DNA from: Tsukamurella spumae
Lineage (GTDB): Bacteria; Actinomycetota; Actinomycetes; Mycobacteriales; Mycobacteriaceae
Direction: 5' to 3'
DNA: 62,533 nucleotides
Assembly: GCF_012396015.1 (NCBI RefSeq)
Contig: NZ_JAAXOQ010000028.1
Coordinates: 1 to 62,533, forward strand
Position 1 is the first letter of the stretch. The number at the start of each line of letters is the position of its first letter. Position numbers and translations under genes: made by a program. This document shows positions 1 to 9,235 of the stretch, in pieces. Below the pieces are notes generated by a model. It was given only the letters and a program-made list of their open reading frames with translations, made no database searches and had not been told where the DNA came from.

Positions 1-29
1 CCCCCCCCCCCCCCCCCCCCCCCCCCCCC
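1..29. other. Poly-C run at the window edge
   Basis: The first 29 bases are all C. Real chromosomal homopolymers of this length are extremely rare, and this one lies exactly at the edge of the sequence. It is most probably a read-end or assembly artefact rather than biology. It ends just before the promoter of the first gene and does not disturb it. Confidence 0.8.
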
Positions 30-47
30 GACCTCTAGGCTGGTGGC

Positions 48-344
48 ATGGAACTCCTCCTCATGGGCTACGGCACCGTCACGTTCTTCGCGACCCTCGC
101 CCTCACGCTGGCCTTGCTGGGAGCGGCGATCTTCGCGATCATCCACGCCGCCCGCACCCCGGAAGACGCATTCCGGGCCACGGGGAAGTGGCAGAAGAAC
201 TACTGGCTCATCACCCTCGTGGTCTGCGCGCTCGTGATCTTCCTGCCCGGGTACTTCGGCATGGTGATCGCCGCGGTGGGCGTTCTCGTCTACCTGCTGG
301 ACGTCAAGCCGAAGCTCGACGAGGTCCGCCGCCCGCGCTATTGA
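48..344 (+). CDS. DUF2516 family small membrane protein
   Basis: A 98-aa integral membrane protein of unknown function. Hydrophobic segments lie at about residues 6-33, 52-71 and 74-86, with charged linkers between them. The pattern, the length and a C-terminal KPKLDEVRR-like tail fit the actinobacterial DUF2516 family (compare Rv0476 beside deoC in M. tuberculosis, from memory). The ATG lies 6 bases after a TAGGCT hexamer (36-41) with no Shine-Dalgarno sequence, so the mRNA is probably leaderless. The next gene follows after 24 bases with its own -10-like hexamer. Confidence 0.8.
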   Translation: MELLLMGYGTVTFFATLALTLALLGAAIFAIIHAARTPEDAFRATGKWQKNYWLITLVVCALVIFLPGYFGMVIAAVGVLVYLLDVKPKLDEVRRPRY

Positions 345-368
345 GTACTAGTTAGTAAGGTTGGTCGC

Positions 369-1418
369 ATGAAGATCTCCAGCAAGCTCGTCGTCGGTGC
401 GCTCGGCGCCCTCGGAGCCGGTGTGGCGGCCGCCGCCGCCGGTGCCACCGCGTACGCGCTGTCGTCGCCGACGGAGCCGGCCAACGCCAAGCTGATCGAG
501 GACTACGACGGCCCGTCCGAGGACGGCACCGTCGTCTCCGGCGACGGGACCCGGCTGCACACCCGGACCTGGGGCCCCGTCGACGGACCGCTCGCGGTGC
601 TGGTCCACGGCTGGACGTGCAACGTGACCAACTTCCCGCGCCAGGTCGAGCACCTCGTCGCGCGCGGCTACCGCGTGATCGGCTACGACCAGCGCGGCCA
701 CGGCGCGTCGGAGGCGGGTGCGTTCGCGTTCTCCACCGGCGTTCTCGCCGACGACCTGCACGCCGTCCTCGATGCCCACGTGCCGGACGGTCGCCAGGCG
801 CTGCTCGTCGGCCACAGCATGGGCGCCATCACCATCATGGCGTGGGCCGGCAAGTACACCGACGAGGTCGCGGCGAAGGCGCACCACGTGGCCCTCATCT
901 CCACCTACGCCCGCGACGCGGTACCCGGCTTCGTCGGCGCCACGCCCCTGGCCGCGCTGTCGCGCATCGCCCCGCGGTTCACCGAGAAGGTGGGCGATGC
1001 CGTGCTCGGCGCATCCGTGAAGTTCCGCCGCAACCGGCTGCACACGGCCGCGATCCGCTACACCGCGCTGTGCGGCTACGCCTCGTACGGCGCGGTGACC
1101 TACACCGAGGACATGGTCGCCACCTGCCCGCCCGATGTCCGGGGCGAATGGGGCCACGTCCTGGCCGGTCTGGACGTGACCGACGGCCTGCGCAAGCTGA
1201 ACGTCCCCACCTCCGTGGTCGTCGGCCAGTACGACCACCTGACCCCGCCGTCGGACGCCGATGTCATCGCCGGCGAGCTGCGCGTCTCGGGCCACCTCGA
1301 CCGGTTCGCGGTGATCCGCGACTCCGGCCACATGCTCCCGCTGGAGCAGCCGGACAAGCTCAACGCCCTCCTCGACTCCATCCTCGACGGCCGGCCCGTC
1401 ACCTCCGGCGCCCCGTAA
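369..1418 (+). CDS. Alpha/beta hydrolase with N-terminal membrane anchor
   Basis: A 349-aa serine hydrolase of unknown substrate. Residues 6-32 form an Ala/Gly-rich hydrophobic signal or anchor, so the enzyme probably acts outside the membrane. The alpha/beta-hydrolase core shows the oxyanion HGW (80-82), the nucleophile elbow GHSMG (148-152, Ser150), an acid in GQYDHLTPP and a late His at about 321 (SGHMLP). TAAGGT at 356-361 lies 7 bases before the ATG, which suggests a leaderless start. A lipase or esterase is plausible, but the sequence does not show the substrate. Confidence 0.8.
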   Translation: MKISSKLVVGALGALGAGVAAAAAGATAYALSSPTEPANAKLIEDYDGPSEDGTVVSGDGTRLHTRTWGPVDGPLAVLVHGWTCNVTNFPRQVEHLVARGYRVIGYDQRGHGASEAGAFAFSTGVLADDLHAVLDAHVPDGRQALLVGHSMGAITIMAWAGKYTDEVAAKAHHVALISTYARDAVPGFVGATPLAALSRIAPRFTEKVGDAVLGASVKFRRNRLHTAAIRYTALCGYASYGAVTYTEDMVATCPPDVRGEWGHVLAGLDVTDGLRKLNVPTSVVVGQYDHLTPPSDADVIAGELRVSGHLDRFAVIRDSGHMLPLEQPDKLNALLDSILDGRPVTSGAP

Positions 1419-1448
1419 TAGCGCACCGTCGGACCGCGGAGCGAGGCG

Positions 1449-2351
1449 TCAGGAGAAGACGACGGTCTTGCGGCCGTGCACGAGCACCCGGTTCTCGAGG
1501 TGCCAGCGCAGGCCGCGGGCCAGCACGACCTTCTCGATGTCGCGGCCGCGGAGCACCATGTCCGCGGCGGCGTCGGCGTGGTCCACGCGCGCCACGTCCT
1601 GCTCGATGATCGGGCCGGCGTCGAGGTCCGCGGTCACGTAGTGGCAGGTCGCGCCGATCAGCTTCACGCCGCGCGCGAAGGCCTGGTGGTAGGGCCGCGC
1701 ACCGACGAAGCTCGGCAGGAAGCTGTGGTGGATGTTGATCGCCCGCCCCGCCCACGCCGCGCACAGGTCCGCCGGCAGCACCTGCATGAACCGCGCCAGG
1801 ACCACCGCGTCGGGGGCCAGCGCATCGGTGAGTTCCGCGACGCGAGCGAAGGCCGCCGACTTGTCCTCGCCCGGGCCGGGGAAGGGCACGTGGTGGAAGG
1901 GGATGTCGAGGCGCTCGGTGAAGTCGCGCAGATCCTCGTGATTGCCGATGACGGCGGCGATACGCGCGTTCAGCTCACCCGTCGCGACCCGGCCGACGAT
2001 GTCGTGCAGGCAGTGCCCCTCCTTGCTGACCAGCAGGACGATGTCCTTCGGCTCGGCGCTCGAGGTCAGCCGCCACTCGGTCTCGGGGCCGAGTTCCGCG
2101 GCGACCTCCGCCGCGAATCGCGCGCGCAGCTCGTCGAGTGAGAGGGCGATGCTGTCCGCCCGGACCGCCTGGCGGGTGAAGAACCAGCCGGAGTCCGCGT
2201 CGGAGTGGTACGCGGCCTCGACGATCCATCCGCCGACATCGGCGAGGAAGGTCGAGATGCGGGCGACGATGCCGGTGGTGTCGGGGCAGCCCAGGGTCAG
2301 GACATAGCGGGTATCGCGGGTCACGGACGGTATCGTCTCAGACGTGCTCAC
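1449..2351 (-). CDS. purU: Formyltetrahydrofolate deformylase PurU
   Basis: Hydrolyses 10-formyl-tetrahydrofolate to formate and tetrahydrofolate, balancing one-carbon pools and feeding formate to purine synthesis. The 300-aa protein has an N-terminal ACT-like regulatory domain (about 10-90) and a C-terminal formyl-transferase fold with the conserved [11 protein letters not shown] and [16 protein letters not shown] stretches that carry the Asn-His-Asp active site. The longest start is a GTG at 2351 that overlaps the start of divergent deoC by 8 bases. A second in-frame GTG at 2324 (protein start [10 protein letters not shown]) matches the usual family N terminus and may be the true start. Confidence 0.9.
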   Translation of the reverse strand: MSTSETIPSVTRDTRYVLTLGCPDTTGIVARISTFLADVGGWIVEAAYHSDADSGWFFTRQAVRADSIALSLDELRARFAAEVAAELGPETEWRLTSSAEPKDIVLLVSKEGHCLHDIVGRVATGELNARIAAVIGNHEDLRDFTERLDIPFHHVPFPGPGEDKSAAFARVAELTDALAPDAVVLARFMQVLPADLCAAWAGRAINIHHSFLPSFVGARPYHQAFARGVKLIGATCHYVTADLDAGPIIEQDVARVDHADAAADMVLRGRDIEKVVLARGLRWHLENRVLVHGRKTVVFS

Positions 2352-3048
2352 ACGCTCCGAAGTCGCCGCCCTCGTCGATCACACCCTGCTGAAGCCGGAG
2401 GCGACCGAGGCCGCCGCCGCCGCGGCCTATCAGGAGGGGCTGGACCTGGGGGTCTACGCCGTCTGCCTGTCGCCGTCGATGCTGCCGCTGCGCGTCGCGA
2501 TCGACGCCCAGGAGGCCGCTGCCGGCGACGGTCGGTGGGCGCCCAGGACCTGCGTCGTCGCCGGATTCCCGTCCGGTAAGCACCACACGCTCATCAAGGC
2601 CGCCGAGGCGCGGATGGCGATCGAGGAGGGCGCGCACGAGGTCGACATGGTGATCGACGTCGGGCTCGCCCTCGCCGGCGAGCTGGACCGCGTCTTCGCC
2701 GACGTGCTCACCGTCCGCGAGGCGATCGGCGCCGATCCGGTGCTCAAGGTCATCGTCGAGTCCGCCGCGCTGCTCGAGTTCGGCGACGCCGACCTGCTCA
2801 CCGAGGTCTGCCAGCGCTCCGTCAAGGGCGGCGCGACCTTCGTCAAGACCTCCACCGGCTTCCACCCCAGCGGCGGCGCATCCGCCGAGGCGGTGCGCAT
2901 CATGCGCGCCGCAGTGGGGCCCGAGGTCGGCGTGAAGGCATCCGGTGGCATCCGCACGGCCGAGGCCGCGCAGGAGATGCTCGACGCGGGTGCGAATCGG
3001 CTCGGGCTTTCCGGCTCGCGCGCCGTGCTGGCCGGCTTCCCGGAGTAG
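2344..3048 (+). CDS. deoC: Deoxyribose-phosphate aldolase DeoC
   Basis: Cleaves 2-deoxyribose-5-phosphate to glyceraldehyde-3-phosphate and acetaldehyde in deoxynucleoside catabolism. It is a 234-aa TIM barrel with the Schiff-base lysine in [11 protein letters not shown] (Lys168), the proton-relay lysine in [11 protein letters not shown] (Lys198) and an acidic VDMVIDVG strand (about 100-107). The GTG start lies 7 bases after TATCGT (2331-2336), a leaderless arrangement. The gene is divergent from and overlaps purU. The context matches Rv0478 in M. tuberculosis. Confidence 0.93.
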   Translation: MLTRSEVAALVDHTLLKPEATEAAAAAAYQEGLDLGVYAVCLSPSMLPLRVAIDAQEAAAGDGRWAPRTCVVAGFPSGKHHTLIKAAEARMAIEEGAHEVDMVIDVGLALAGELDRVFADVLTVREAIGADPVLKVIVESAALLEFGDADLLTEVCQRSVKGGATFVKTSTGFHPSGGASAEAVRIMRAAVGPEVGVKASGGIRTAEAAQEMLDAGANRLGLSGSRAVLAGFPE

Positions 3049-3064
3049 GCCCGGCCCCGTCGGG

Positions 3065-4372
3065 CTAGGCGAGCTTCGCGGGCAGCGAGGCCCAGCCGTA
3101 CAGCGTCGAGAGCCCGCGGTGCGTGCCGGGCCCGTCGAGCGCGAGGCCGGGATACCGCTCGAACAGCGCGGACAGCGCGACGGCACCCTCCATCCGGGCC
3201 AGCGCCGCGCCGATGCAGGCGTGGATGCCGTAGCCGAAGGCGACGTTCTTCTTCGCCTCGGGGCGCGCGATGTCGAACTCGTGCGGCCGATCGAAGACGG
3301 CCGGATCGCGGTTCGCGCCCGCCAACAACAGGGAGACGACGGTGCCCTCGGCGAACGCGAAGCCCTCGATCTCGCCCGCCTCCCGGGCGACGCGGGCGGT
3401 GCGCTGGACGGGGCTGGAATACCGCAGGATCTCCTCGACCGCGTTCGGCCACAGCCCGGGCTCGGCGCGCAGCCGCTCCAGCTGCGCGGGGTGCTCCAGC
3501 AGCGCGACGATGCCGTTGCCGATCAGGTTCACGGTGGTCTCGAAGCCCGCGCCGATGAGCAGCGCCGCGTTCGTGACCAGCTCGTGGTCGGTGAGCTCGC
3601 CCGACGCCGCGAGGAGTGCGAAGGGATCGTCCGCGGCGGGATTCGCGCGAACTCGCGCGAAGTGCGCGGTGAGGTACTCGTCGAGGCCGCGCAGCGCGGC
3701 CTGTGCGCGCCGGTAGACGGGCCAGTCGAGGCCGGGGTCCAGCAGCGGCGCGGCGGCCTCGCCCCACTCGAGCATGTACTCGTCGTCCGCCTCCGGCAGG
3801 CCCAGTAGCCGGCCGATCATCGCGACGGGCAGCTTGGCGGCGTAGCCGGTCACGAGATCGGGGCGGGGCGCGTCGGCCAGCTCGTCGAGGAGCTCCGCGC
3901 TGACGGTCCGTGCGCGATCGGTGAGCGTCGCGATCGCCTTCGGCGTGAAGGTCCGGGCGATCGGGTGCCGGTAGGCGGTGTGCGCGGGGGGCTCGGTGAC
4001 CAGCATCGACGGCGGTTCGACGGGGTTGGGCAGCCGCGGGTCGGTCCGCTCGAGGACGGGGATCAGCGGCCGCGGGAAGCCGAAGTCCCGCGGTTGGATG
4101 GTCGCGAACCGGGGGTCGCGCAGCACGGCCCGGCACATCGCGTGGTCGGCCGTCGCCGCGCCCGCCTCGGTGCCGATGATCCGGCCCTGCGCGCGGATGC
4201 GGTCGAGCTGCTCGTACTGGCCGCCGGGTGCTCCGCGGTAGCCGAGCAGCAGCTCGGCCATGGTGTCGCCGCGGGCCGCGCGTCGGGGCAGCGCGTACCG
4301 CGGCAGCCCGTGCAGCACCGCCCAGCGGACCCGCAGTCGCAGGTCCGCGCGGGCGGCGCGCAGCGGGTTCAC
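3065..4372 (-). CDS. Cytochrome P450
   Basis: A 435-aa soluble haem monooxygenase with no membrane anchor. All hallmark motifs are present: the I-helix oxygen-binding GAGFETT (274-280), the K-helix ExxR (Glu314-Arg317) and the haem loop FGYGIHACIG (379-388) with the axial ligand Cys386. The N-terminal extension of about 35 residues is basic and hydrophobic, as in several actinobacterial CYPs. The GTG start overlaps the stop of the upstream DUF2993 gene (GTGA), so translation is probably coupled. No ferredoxin gene is adjacent, and the substrate cannot be told from sequence. Confidence 0.92.
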   Translation of the reverse strand: MNPLRAARADLRLRVRWAVLHGLPRYALPRRAARGDTMAELLLGYRGAPGGQYEQLDRIRAQGRIIGTEAGAATADHAMCRAVLRDPRFATIQPRDFGFPRPLIPVLERTDPRLPNPVEPPSMLVTEPPAHTAYRHPIARTFTPKAIATLTDRARTVSAELLDELADAPRPDLVTGYAAKLPVAMIGRLLGLPEADDEYMLEWGEAAAPLLDPGLDWPVYRRAQAALRGLDEYLTAHFARVRANPAADDPFALLAASGELTDHELVTNAALLIGAGFETTVNLIGNGIVALLEHPAQLERLRAEPGLWPNAVEEILRYSSPVQRTARVAREAGEIEGFAFAEGTVVSLLLAGANRDPAVFDRPHEFDIARPEAKKNVAFGYGIHACIGAALARMEGAVALSALFERYPGLALDGPGTHRGLSTLYGWASLPAKLA

Positions 4373-5340
4373 AGGATCGAGCAGTCCTTCATCCCGGACT
4401 CGGCGCCGGTGCCGAGGTCGTTGAGCGGGACGTTCTGTCCCACGTACTCCAGCGTGATCCCGCTGTCCGTCATCTTCAGGTTCTGCACCGTCATCCCCTT
4501 CGGGGTGGGAAGGTCCGCGACCGCGGCGACGAGCTGCTTGACGAGTTCGTCGGGGATCCCGACGCCGAAGATCGTGGTCTTGCTGGCCGTGACCTCGACC
4601 TTGTTGTCCTTGATGGACGGACTCAGGTTCACCGTCACGGGCAGGATGACCGCGGTACCGGTCACCTCGATCTTGTTCTCGGAGGGCTTCAGGGTCACCG
4701 TCGGATCGGACAGGCCGGGAACCGACAGCACCTGGTTCTTGATGCCGTCGAGGGTGAGGCTGCCCACGATGACGGCGTCGTCCGCCTTGTTGTCCCCGCT
4801 CGGGGTGACGCCCTTGAGGACCGCGTGCGCGGACATCCCGGAGACGCCGTTGAACCCGTCGATCTGGATGTCGACCGACGGGATCTTGCCGCGCGCGTTC
4901 TGGATGAGCATCGGCGTCTTCTCGAAGCTGACCTTCACATCATTGGCCTTGGTGCCGGTCTTGATGTTGTCGGCGATGCAACTCTGGTAGTGGTTGCGGA
5001 TGTACAGCTCGGAGCCGACGAGCACGATCACCAGCAGCGCGACGATTCCCGCTGCCACCAGGCCGATCAGCTTGCCGGTGGACCGCTGCTTGGCGGGCTT
5101 CGCCGGCTCGGCCGGGCCGCCCCGGCCCGACGGTCCGCCGGGCGGGATCTGCGCCGGGGGCACCGGCGGGATCTGTGCCGGGGGCACCGGCGGCTGCTGG
5201 CCGGGCTCAGGACGCGCGTGCGCGCCGGACGGCCGCGCCGCGGACTCGATCGGCCGGGTCAGGCCGTCCTGCGGGCCGACGTTCTGCGGGGCCGGTTGCT
5301 GCGGGCCCGGGGTCTGCGGGTGGTTCGGGTTCGTATCCAT
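4369..5340 (-). CDS. DUF2993 (LmeA-like) membrane-anchored lipid-binding protein
   Basis: A 323-aa protein with a Pro/Gln/Gly-rich cytoplasmic N terminus (1-80, including two copies of PPVPPAQI in tandem), one transmembrane segment at about 92-112 and an extracytoplasmic DUF2993 domain. Mycobacterial LmeA of this family binds phospholipid and affects lipomannan maturation. The fold here fits, but orthology to LmeA itself is not shown. The position and architecture match Rv0479c. It sits between a nitrilase-like gene (16 bases upstream) and the P450 (GTGA overlap), apparently one operon. Confidence 0.8.
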   Translation of the reverse strand: MDTNPNHPQTPGPQQPAPQNVGPQDGLTRPIESAARPSGAHARPEPGQQPPVPPAQIPPVPPAQIPPGGPSGRGGPAEPAKPAKQRSTGKLIGLVAAGIVALLVIVLVGSELYIRNHYQSCIADNIKTGTKANDVKVSFEKTPMLIQNARGKIPSVDIQIDGFNGVSGMSAHAVLKGVTPSGDNKADDAVIVGSLTLDGIKNQVLSVPGLSDPTVTLKPSENKIEVTGTAVILPVTVNLSPSIKDNKVEVTASKTTIFGVGIPDELVKQLVAAVADLPTPKGMTVQNLKMTDSGITLEYVGQNVPLNDLGTGAESGMKDCSIL

Positions 5341-5356
5341 CGCCTGCGATTGTTCC

Positions 5357-6172
5357 TCATCCCTGGGGGGAGACGGTGAAGTCCCTACGGTTGGTCAGCA
5401 CGGGCAGCACGGCCCGCACCTCGTCGACCCGGTCCAGCGACAGGTCGACGACGATCTGCTCCGGGGCGGCGCCCGCGGAGGCGAGCACGGCACCGTCGGG
5501 CGCGACGGCGAGCGAGCCGCCCACTCCGCGCGGGGCGCTGCCGGGCTCGGCGTCGGAGGGCCGCGCCTGGTCGACGGCGACGATGAAGGTGGTCGAGTCG
5601 AGTGCGCGGGCGCGGGCCAGTGTGGTGAAGGCGTCGAGCTTGCCGGGGCCGTCGCCCCACGACGCGGGCGCGACGATCACCTGCGCGCCGGCATCGGCGA
5701 GCGCCTGGTAGAGGGCGGGGAAGCGCAGGTCGTAACAGGTGCTCAGTCCGACGGGGACCTCCCCGACGTGCACGACGACGGCGCGGTCACCCGGCTCGAC
5801 GGTGCGCGACTCGGCGAAGCCGAAGGCGTCGTAGAGGTGCACCTTGTCGTAGTGCGCGATCGTGCCGTCCGGCGCGGCGGACAGGAGCGTGTTGCGGACG
5901 CGGCCGTCGGAGCCGGGAGTGAACATGCCCGCGACGGCGTGCACTCCGGTCTCCCGCGCGGCCGCGGCGATGCGCGCGACCCAGGGGCCGTCGAGGGGCT
6001 CGGCGACGGGGCCGAGCGGGACGCCGAACCGGCACATCGTGGCCTCGGGGAACACGGCGAGCGCGGCGCCCGCGTCCGCGGCGTGGTGCAGACCGTCCTC
6101 GACCAGCGCGGCGTTGGCGGCAGGATCGGCGGTGGCCTCGATCTGTGCCAGCGCGACGGTGAGCGATGTCAT
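5357..6172 (-). CDS. Carbon-nitrogen hydrolase (nitrilase superfamily)
   Basis: A 271-aa cytosolic amidase-type enzyme. The Glu-Lys-Cys triad is clear: Glu43 in FPEATM, Lys110 in HYDKVHLYD and Cys146 in GLSTCYDLRFP. The size and motifs fit the Nit/omega-amidase-like branch, with Rv0480c as the positional counterpart. The start at 6172 was chosen because it gives the standard N terminus and a TACTGT hexamer lies 7 bases upstream (leaderless). Longer in-frame extensions give a low-complexity N terminus and were not used. It is the first gene of a probable three-gene operon. Confidence 0.87.
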   Translation of the reverse strand: MTSLTVALAQIEATADPAANAALVEDGLHHAADAGAALAVFPEATMCRFGVPLGPVAEPLDGPWVARIAAAARETGVHAVAGMFTPGSDGRVRNTLLSAAPDGTIAHYDKVHLYDAFGFAESRTVEPGDRAVVVHVGEVPVGLSTCYDLRFPALYQALADAGAQVIVAPASWGDGPGKLDAFTTLARARALDSTTFIVAVDQARPSDAEPGSAPRGVGGSLAVAPDGAVLASAGAAPEQIVVDLSLDRVDEVRAVLPVLTNRRDFTVSPQG

Positions 6173-6275
6173 GCGCACCACAGTACTGGCGACCACCGGG
6201 CCGCTCCGCGACGAGCGCGGGGGTAGGTAGTGATTCCGGGGAGTTATGCGTCCCGTGCATATCCTCTCGGAGCGA

Positions 6276-7094
6276 CTACCTCCCCTCGGGACTCCGGGGT
6301 GATAGGGGCGCGACCAGGTCCCAGTCGACGGTGAGCAGGTTGTCGCGGACCCGGCGACGCGGCGGGCGGGCGGCACCGTCGGTCCGCTGGGCCAGCGATG
6401 CCCCGGCGGCGCGCCACCGCACCCGGTTGCCGTACGGCGCGTAGCCGGCGGACTCGTCCCAGCAGCGGTCGGCGAGCGCGAGCAGGTCGTGGATCCGCTC
6501 GCCCGGGACGTTGTGGTGGATGAGTGCCTTCGGCAGCCGCTCGGCCAGGTCCGACGGATGATCGGTGAAGCCGGGGTGCCAGGCCAGCGTCAGGGTGCGT
6601 GGCCCGGAGGAGTCCAGGGTGAGCCAGCAGCACCGTCGGCCCAATTCGTCGCACGTGCCCTCGATGAAGACCCCGCCCGGTGCCAGGCGCGAGGTGACCA
6701 TCGCCCAGGCGTCGGCGACCTCGGTCTCGTCGTACTGCCGCAGCACGTTGAAGGCCCGCACCAGATTCGGGCGCAGGCCGGCCAGCTCGAAACCGCCCCG
6801 GGCGAACTCCACACCGTCGCGCCCGGGTACCACCCGCGCGGGATCGATCTCCAGGCCGGTCACCTGCACGCCGGGCGCCACGCGGCGCAGCCAGGACGCC
6901 CATTCGAGGGTCGTGTCCGGGCGGGCGCCGTAGCCCACGTCGACGGCCAGCGGCGACGGCCCGGCGAGCGCGGCCGTGACCGCGGGCGAGTGCGCCGACC
7001 AGCGGTCACTGCGCCGCAGGCGGTTCAGGCCGGTGGTGCCCCGGGTGATGCGCCCTTCGGGCCGGTGCGTGCTGCGGCCCTCGGGACCCGGCAC
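6276..7094 (-). CDS. Class I SAM-dependent methyltransferase-like protein
   Basis: A 272-aa protein with a Rossmann-type SAM-binding start (AVDVGYGARPDTTLEW, about 50-65), an acidic second strand (VTGLEIDPARV) and a motif-IV-like APGGVFIEGT strand. No substrate can be assigned. It begins with a GTG 3 bases after the stop of the first DUF2505 gene, so the three genes probably form one transcript. The first 35 residues are basic and poorly conserved in character, so an internal start remains possible. Confidence 0.75.
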   Translation of the reverse strand: MPGPEGRSTHRPEGRITRGTTGLNRLRRSDRWSAHSPAVTAALAGPSPLAVDVGYGARPDTTLEWASWLRRVAPGVQVTGLEIDPARVVPGRDGVEFARGGFELAGLRPNLVRAFNVLRQYDETEVADAWAMVTSRLAPGGVFIEGTCDELGRRCCWLTLDSSGPRTLTLAWHPGFTDHPSDLAERLPKALIHHNVPGERIHDLLALADRCWDESAGYAPYGNRVRWRAAGASLAQRTDGAARPPRRRVRDNLLTVDWDLVAPLSPRSPEGR

Positions 7095-7097
7095 GCG

Positions 7098-7604
7098 TCA
7101 GTGCTTGTCGACCCAGTACTTGAGGTACTCGGCCTCGGCGCGGAACAGGTCCACGAGGTTGATGAGGATCAACTGCTCGAGCTTGGTGCCGACGAAGGGC
7201 ACGAACACCTTCACCACGCTGGTGTAGCGCATGGTGCAGCCGGTCTCGGTGTTGAACAGGTCGGCCTCGCCCTTCAGCGAGCCGGGACCCGCGGGGATCG
7301 ACGCCTTGTAGTCGCCGATCGAATGCTCGCCGTCCCACGCGCCGTAGAACTCCTGGCGCGTGATGATCATGTCCTTCTTCACGACGCCCTGGGCGATCGG
7401 CGGCAGGTACTCGTGCGGCAGGTTCTGCTTCTGGACGACCGTGATGCCCTCGTCGTCGACGTCGAACTCGGTGAGCTCCGACAGCGGGGTGAGGTTGCGG
7501 AAGTCGGTCATCTTCTCGGCCCAGTACTCCTTCGTGGAGTACGCGTCGTAGAAGACCTGCGCGGGGAACGGGAAGCGCGCCGAATAGCTGAGACGTCGTG
7601 CCAT
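7098..7604 (-). CDS. DUF2505 domain protein (copy 1)
   Basis: A 168-aa protein of the DUF2505 family, which resembles START/SRPBCC helix-grip ligand-binding folds. No catalytic motif is visible. The ATG at 7604 gives the family N terminus (ARRLSYSARFPFPA); the frame is open further upstream, but that part is antisense to its neighbour. It is paralogous to the gene 22 bases upstream, sharing pattern positions such as a C-terminal V-x-x-L-x-x-x-L-x-x-L-x-x-x-E helix. The location beside murB matches Rv0481c. Confidence 0.8.
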   Translation of the reverse strand: MARRLSYSARFPFPAQVFYDAYSTKEYWAEKMTDFRNLTPLSELTEFDVDDEGITVVQKQNLPHEYLPPIAQGVVKKDMIITRQEFYGAWDGEHSIGDYKASIPAGPGSLKGEADLFNTETGCTMRYTSVVKVFVPFVGTKLEQLILINLVDLFRAEAEYLKYWVDKH

Positions 7605-7626
7605 GAGGGGAGACCTTACTCGGGGA

Positions 7627-8148
7627 TCAGTGCGCGGCGATCCACTGCAGCGTGAAATCGCGTTCGCTCTCCATGAGCTCCTGCAGGTTCTCCACCACCA
7701 GCGACTCGACCTTCTTCGCGACGAACGGGATCGACACGCTGGCCTCGCCGTCGGCCGTGATGCGGGCGGTGCCGTCCGCGCCGGGCGCGCCCTCGAGCAC
7801 CGTCGTGCCCGACAGTTGGGCGGGGACGCCCTGGATCTCGGCGGAGAACCGGCCCTCGCAGCGGGTGCCGTCGAACGGGCCCCACTCCTCGACGCGATGG
7901 ATCTCCAGGCCACCGGGCCGGATCGCGGTCACGACGGACGGCAGCTTGTCCTCGCCGATCACGTGGACCACGACCACGCGCACGGACGCGCCGGGGCCCT
8001 CGCCGGTGACGGTCAGCTCCGCGATCCGCGCGCCCTCGCCGCCGACCTCGGCCACGCGGGCGGGCCAGTACGCGGCGTCGGTGAACGCGGCGTGCAGGGC
8101 GGCCGGACCGGTGGCGTAGTCGAGCGAGCGTTCGAGACGGGTAGTCAT
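7627..8148 (-). CDS. DUF2505 domain protein (copy 2)
   Basis: A 173-aa second DUF2505 protein, probably a helix-grip lipid or hydrophobic-ligand binder by fold. It shares the layout of copy 1: an N-terminal YATGPAALHAAFTDAAYW-like helix and a C-terminal amphipathic helix (KVESLVVENLQELMESE). The ATG is 24 bases from the GTG of divergent murB. Tandem duplication followed by divergence is the simplest history. The function is unknown. Confidence 0.8.
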   Translation of the reverse strand: MTTRLERSLDYATGPAALHAAFTDAAYWPARVAEVGGEGARIAELTVTGEGPGASVRVVVVHVIGEDKLPSVVTAIRPGGLEIHRVEEWGPFDGTRCEGRFSAEIQGVPAQLSGTTVLEGAPGADGTARITADGEASVSIPFVAKKVESLVVENLQELMESERDFTLQWIAAH

Positions 8149-8172
8149 GGGGGGACACGTTACCGTTGCGGG

Positions 8173-9225
8173 GTGCCTGAACTGCTATCGGAGTTGACCA
8201 CGCTGCGCCTGGGCGGCCCTGCACGCGCGTACGTGCGGTGCGAGAGCGCCGTCGAGACGGCGCGGGAGGTCGCGCGGTGCGACGCCGCCGGCGAGCCCGT
8301 GCTGCTGGTCGGCGGCGGCTCCAACCTGGTGGTCGCCGACGCGGGCTTCGACGGCACCGTCGTCCACCTGCGCGGCGAGCGGATCGAGATCGAGGGCACG
8401 ACGCTCACCGCGGAGGCGGGCGCGGTCTGGGACGAGGTCGTCGCGGCGTCCGTCGCCGCGGGCCTCGGGGGCCTCGAGTGCCTCTCCGGCATCCCGGGCT
8501 CCGCGGGCGCGACGCCCGTGCAGAACGTGGGGGCCTACGGCGTCGAGGTCGCCTCCTGGCTCGACGCGGTGGAGCTCTACCACCGCGCCACCGGGGAGAC
8601 GGCGTGGGTCGCGCCCGAGACGCTGGGCCTGGGCTACCGCACGTCCCGGCTCAAGCAGCACGACGCGGCCGCCGGCCCCGCGGACGTCGTCCTCCGCGTC
8701 CGGTTCGCCCTGTCCGACGGTGTCTCCGCCCCCGTCCGGTACGGGGAGCTCGCGCGGGCCCTCGGGGCCGAGGCGGGCGGCACCGTCGAGCCCGCCCGGG
8801 CGCGCGCCGAGGTGCTGGCGCTGCGCCGGAGCAAGGGCATGGTCCTCGACCCCGCCGACCACGACACGTGGAGCGTCGGGTCCTTCTTCACCAACCCGGT
8901 GGTGTCCGACGACGCCGCGGTCGCGCGGGTCGAGGAGGCCGCGGGGGAGAGCACTCCGCGGTATCCCGCCCCGGCGGGGATCAAGCTCTCCGCGGGCTGG
9001 CTGATCGAGCGGGCGGGCTTCCACAGGGGCTTCGCGGGGGGCCGGACGGGCGTCTCGCTGTCGACGAAGCACACTCTCGCGCTCACCAATCGGGGGACGG
9101 GCACGACCGCGGAGTTGCTCGCCCTGGCGGCCGAGGTCCGAGATGGGGTATTCGCCCGGTTCGGGGTCGAGCTGCACCCCGAGCCCGTCCTCGTGGGTGC
9201 GGAACTGCCCTCTTTGCGCCGGTAG
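8173..9225 (+). CDS. murB: UDP-N-acetylenolpyruvoylglucosamine reductase MurB
   Basis: A flavoenzyme that reduces UDP-GlcNAc-enolpyruvate to UDP-MurNAc with NADPH, the second committed step of peptidoglycan synthesis. The 350-aa protein shows the FAD-binding VGGGSNLVVAD (47-56), GIPGSAGATPVQNVGAYG (106-123), GYRTSRLK and the catalytic serine in GSFFTNP (Ser237). The GTG start follows TACCGT (8161-8166) by 6 bases, a leaderless layout. The region upstream of 8173 in the same frame is antisense to DUF2505 and was excluded. Next to it is lprQ, another cell-wall gene. Confidence 0.95.
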   Translation: MPELLSELTTLRLGGPARAYVRCESAVETAREVARCDAAGEPVLLVGGGSNLVVADAGFDGTVVHLRGERIEIEGTTLTAEAGAVWDEVVAASVAAGLGGLECLSGIPGSAGATPVQNVGAYGVEVASWLDAVELYHRATGETAWVAPETLGLGYRTSRLKQHDAAAGPADVVLRVRFALSDGVSAPVRYGELARALGAEAGGTVEPARARAEVLALRRSKGMVLDPADHDTWSVGSFFTNPVVSDDAAVARVEEAAGESTPRYPAPAGIKLSAGWLIERAGFHRGFAGGRTGVSLSTKHTLALTNRGTGTTAELLALAAEVRDGVFARFGVELHPEPVLVGAELPSLRR

Positions 9226-9235
9226 AATCCATACG

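Noticed and set aside
1-29. Poly-C tract as a phase-variable repeat
   Set aside because: It sits exactly at the sequence edge and is too long and pure; an end artefact is far more likely.
5101-5200. Tandem repeat in the DUF2993 gene as a minisatellite or CRISPR-like array
   Set aside because: Only two in-frame copies encode PPVPPAQI within a Pro-rich region; there are no spacers.
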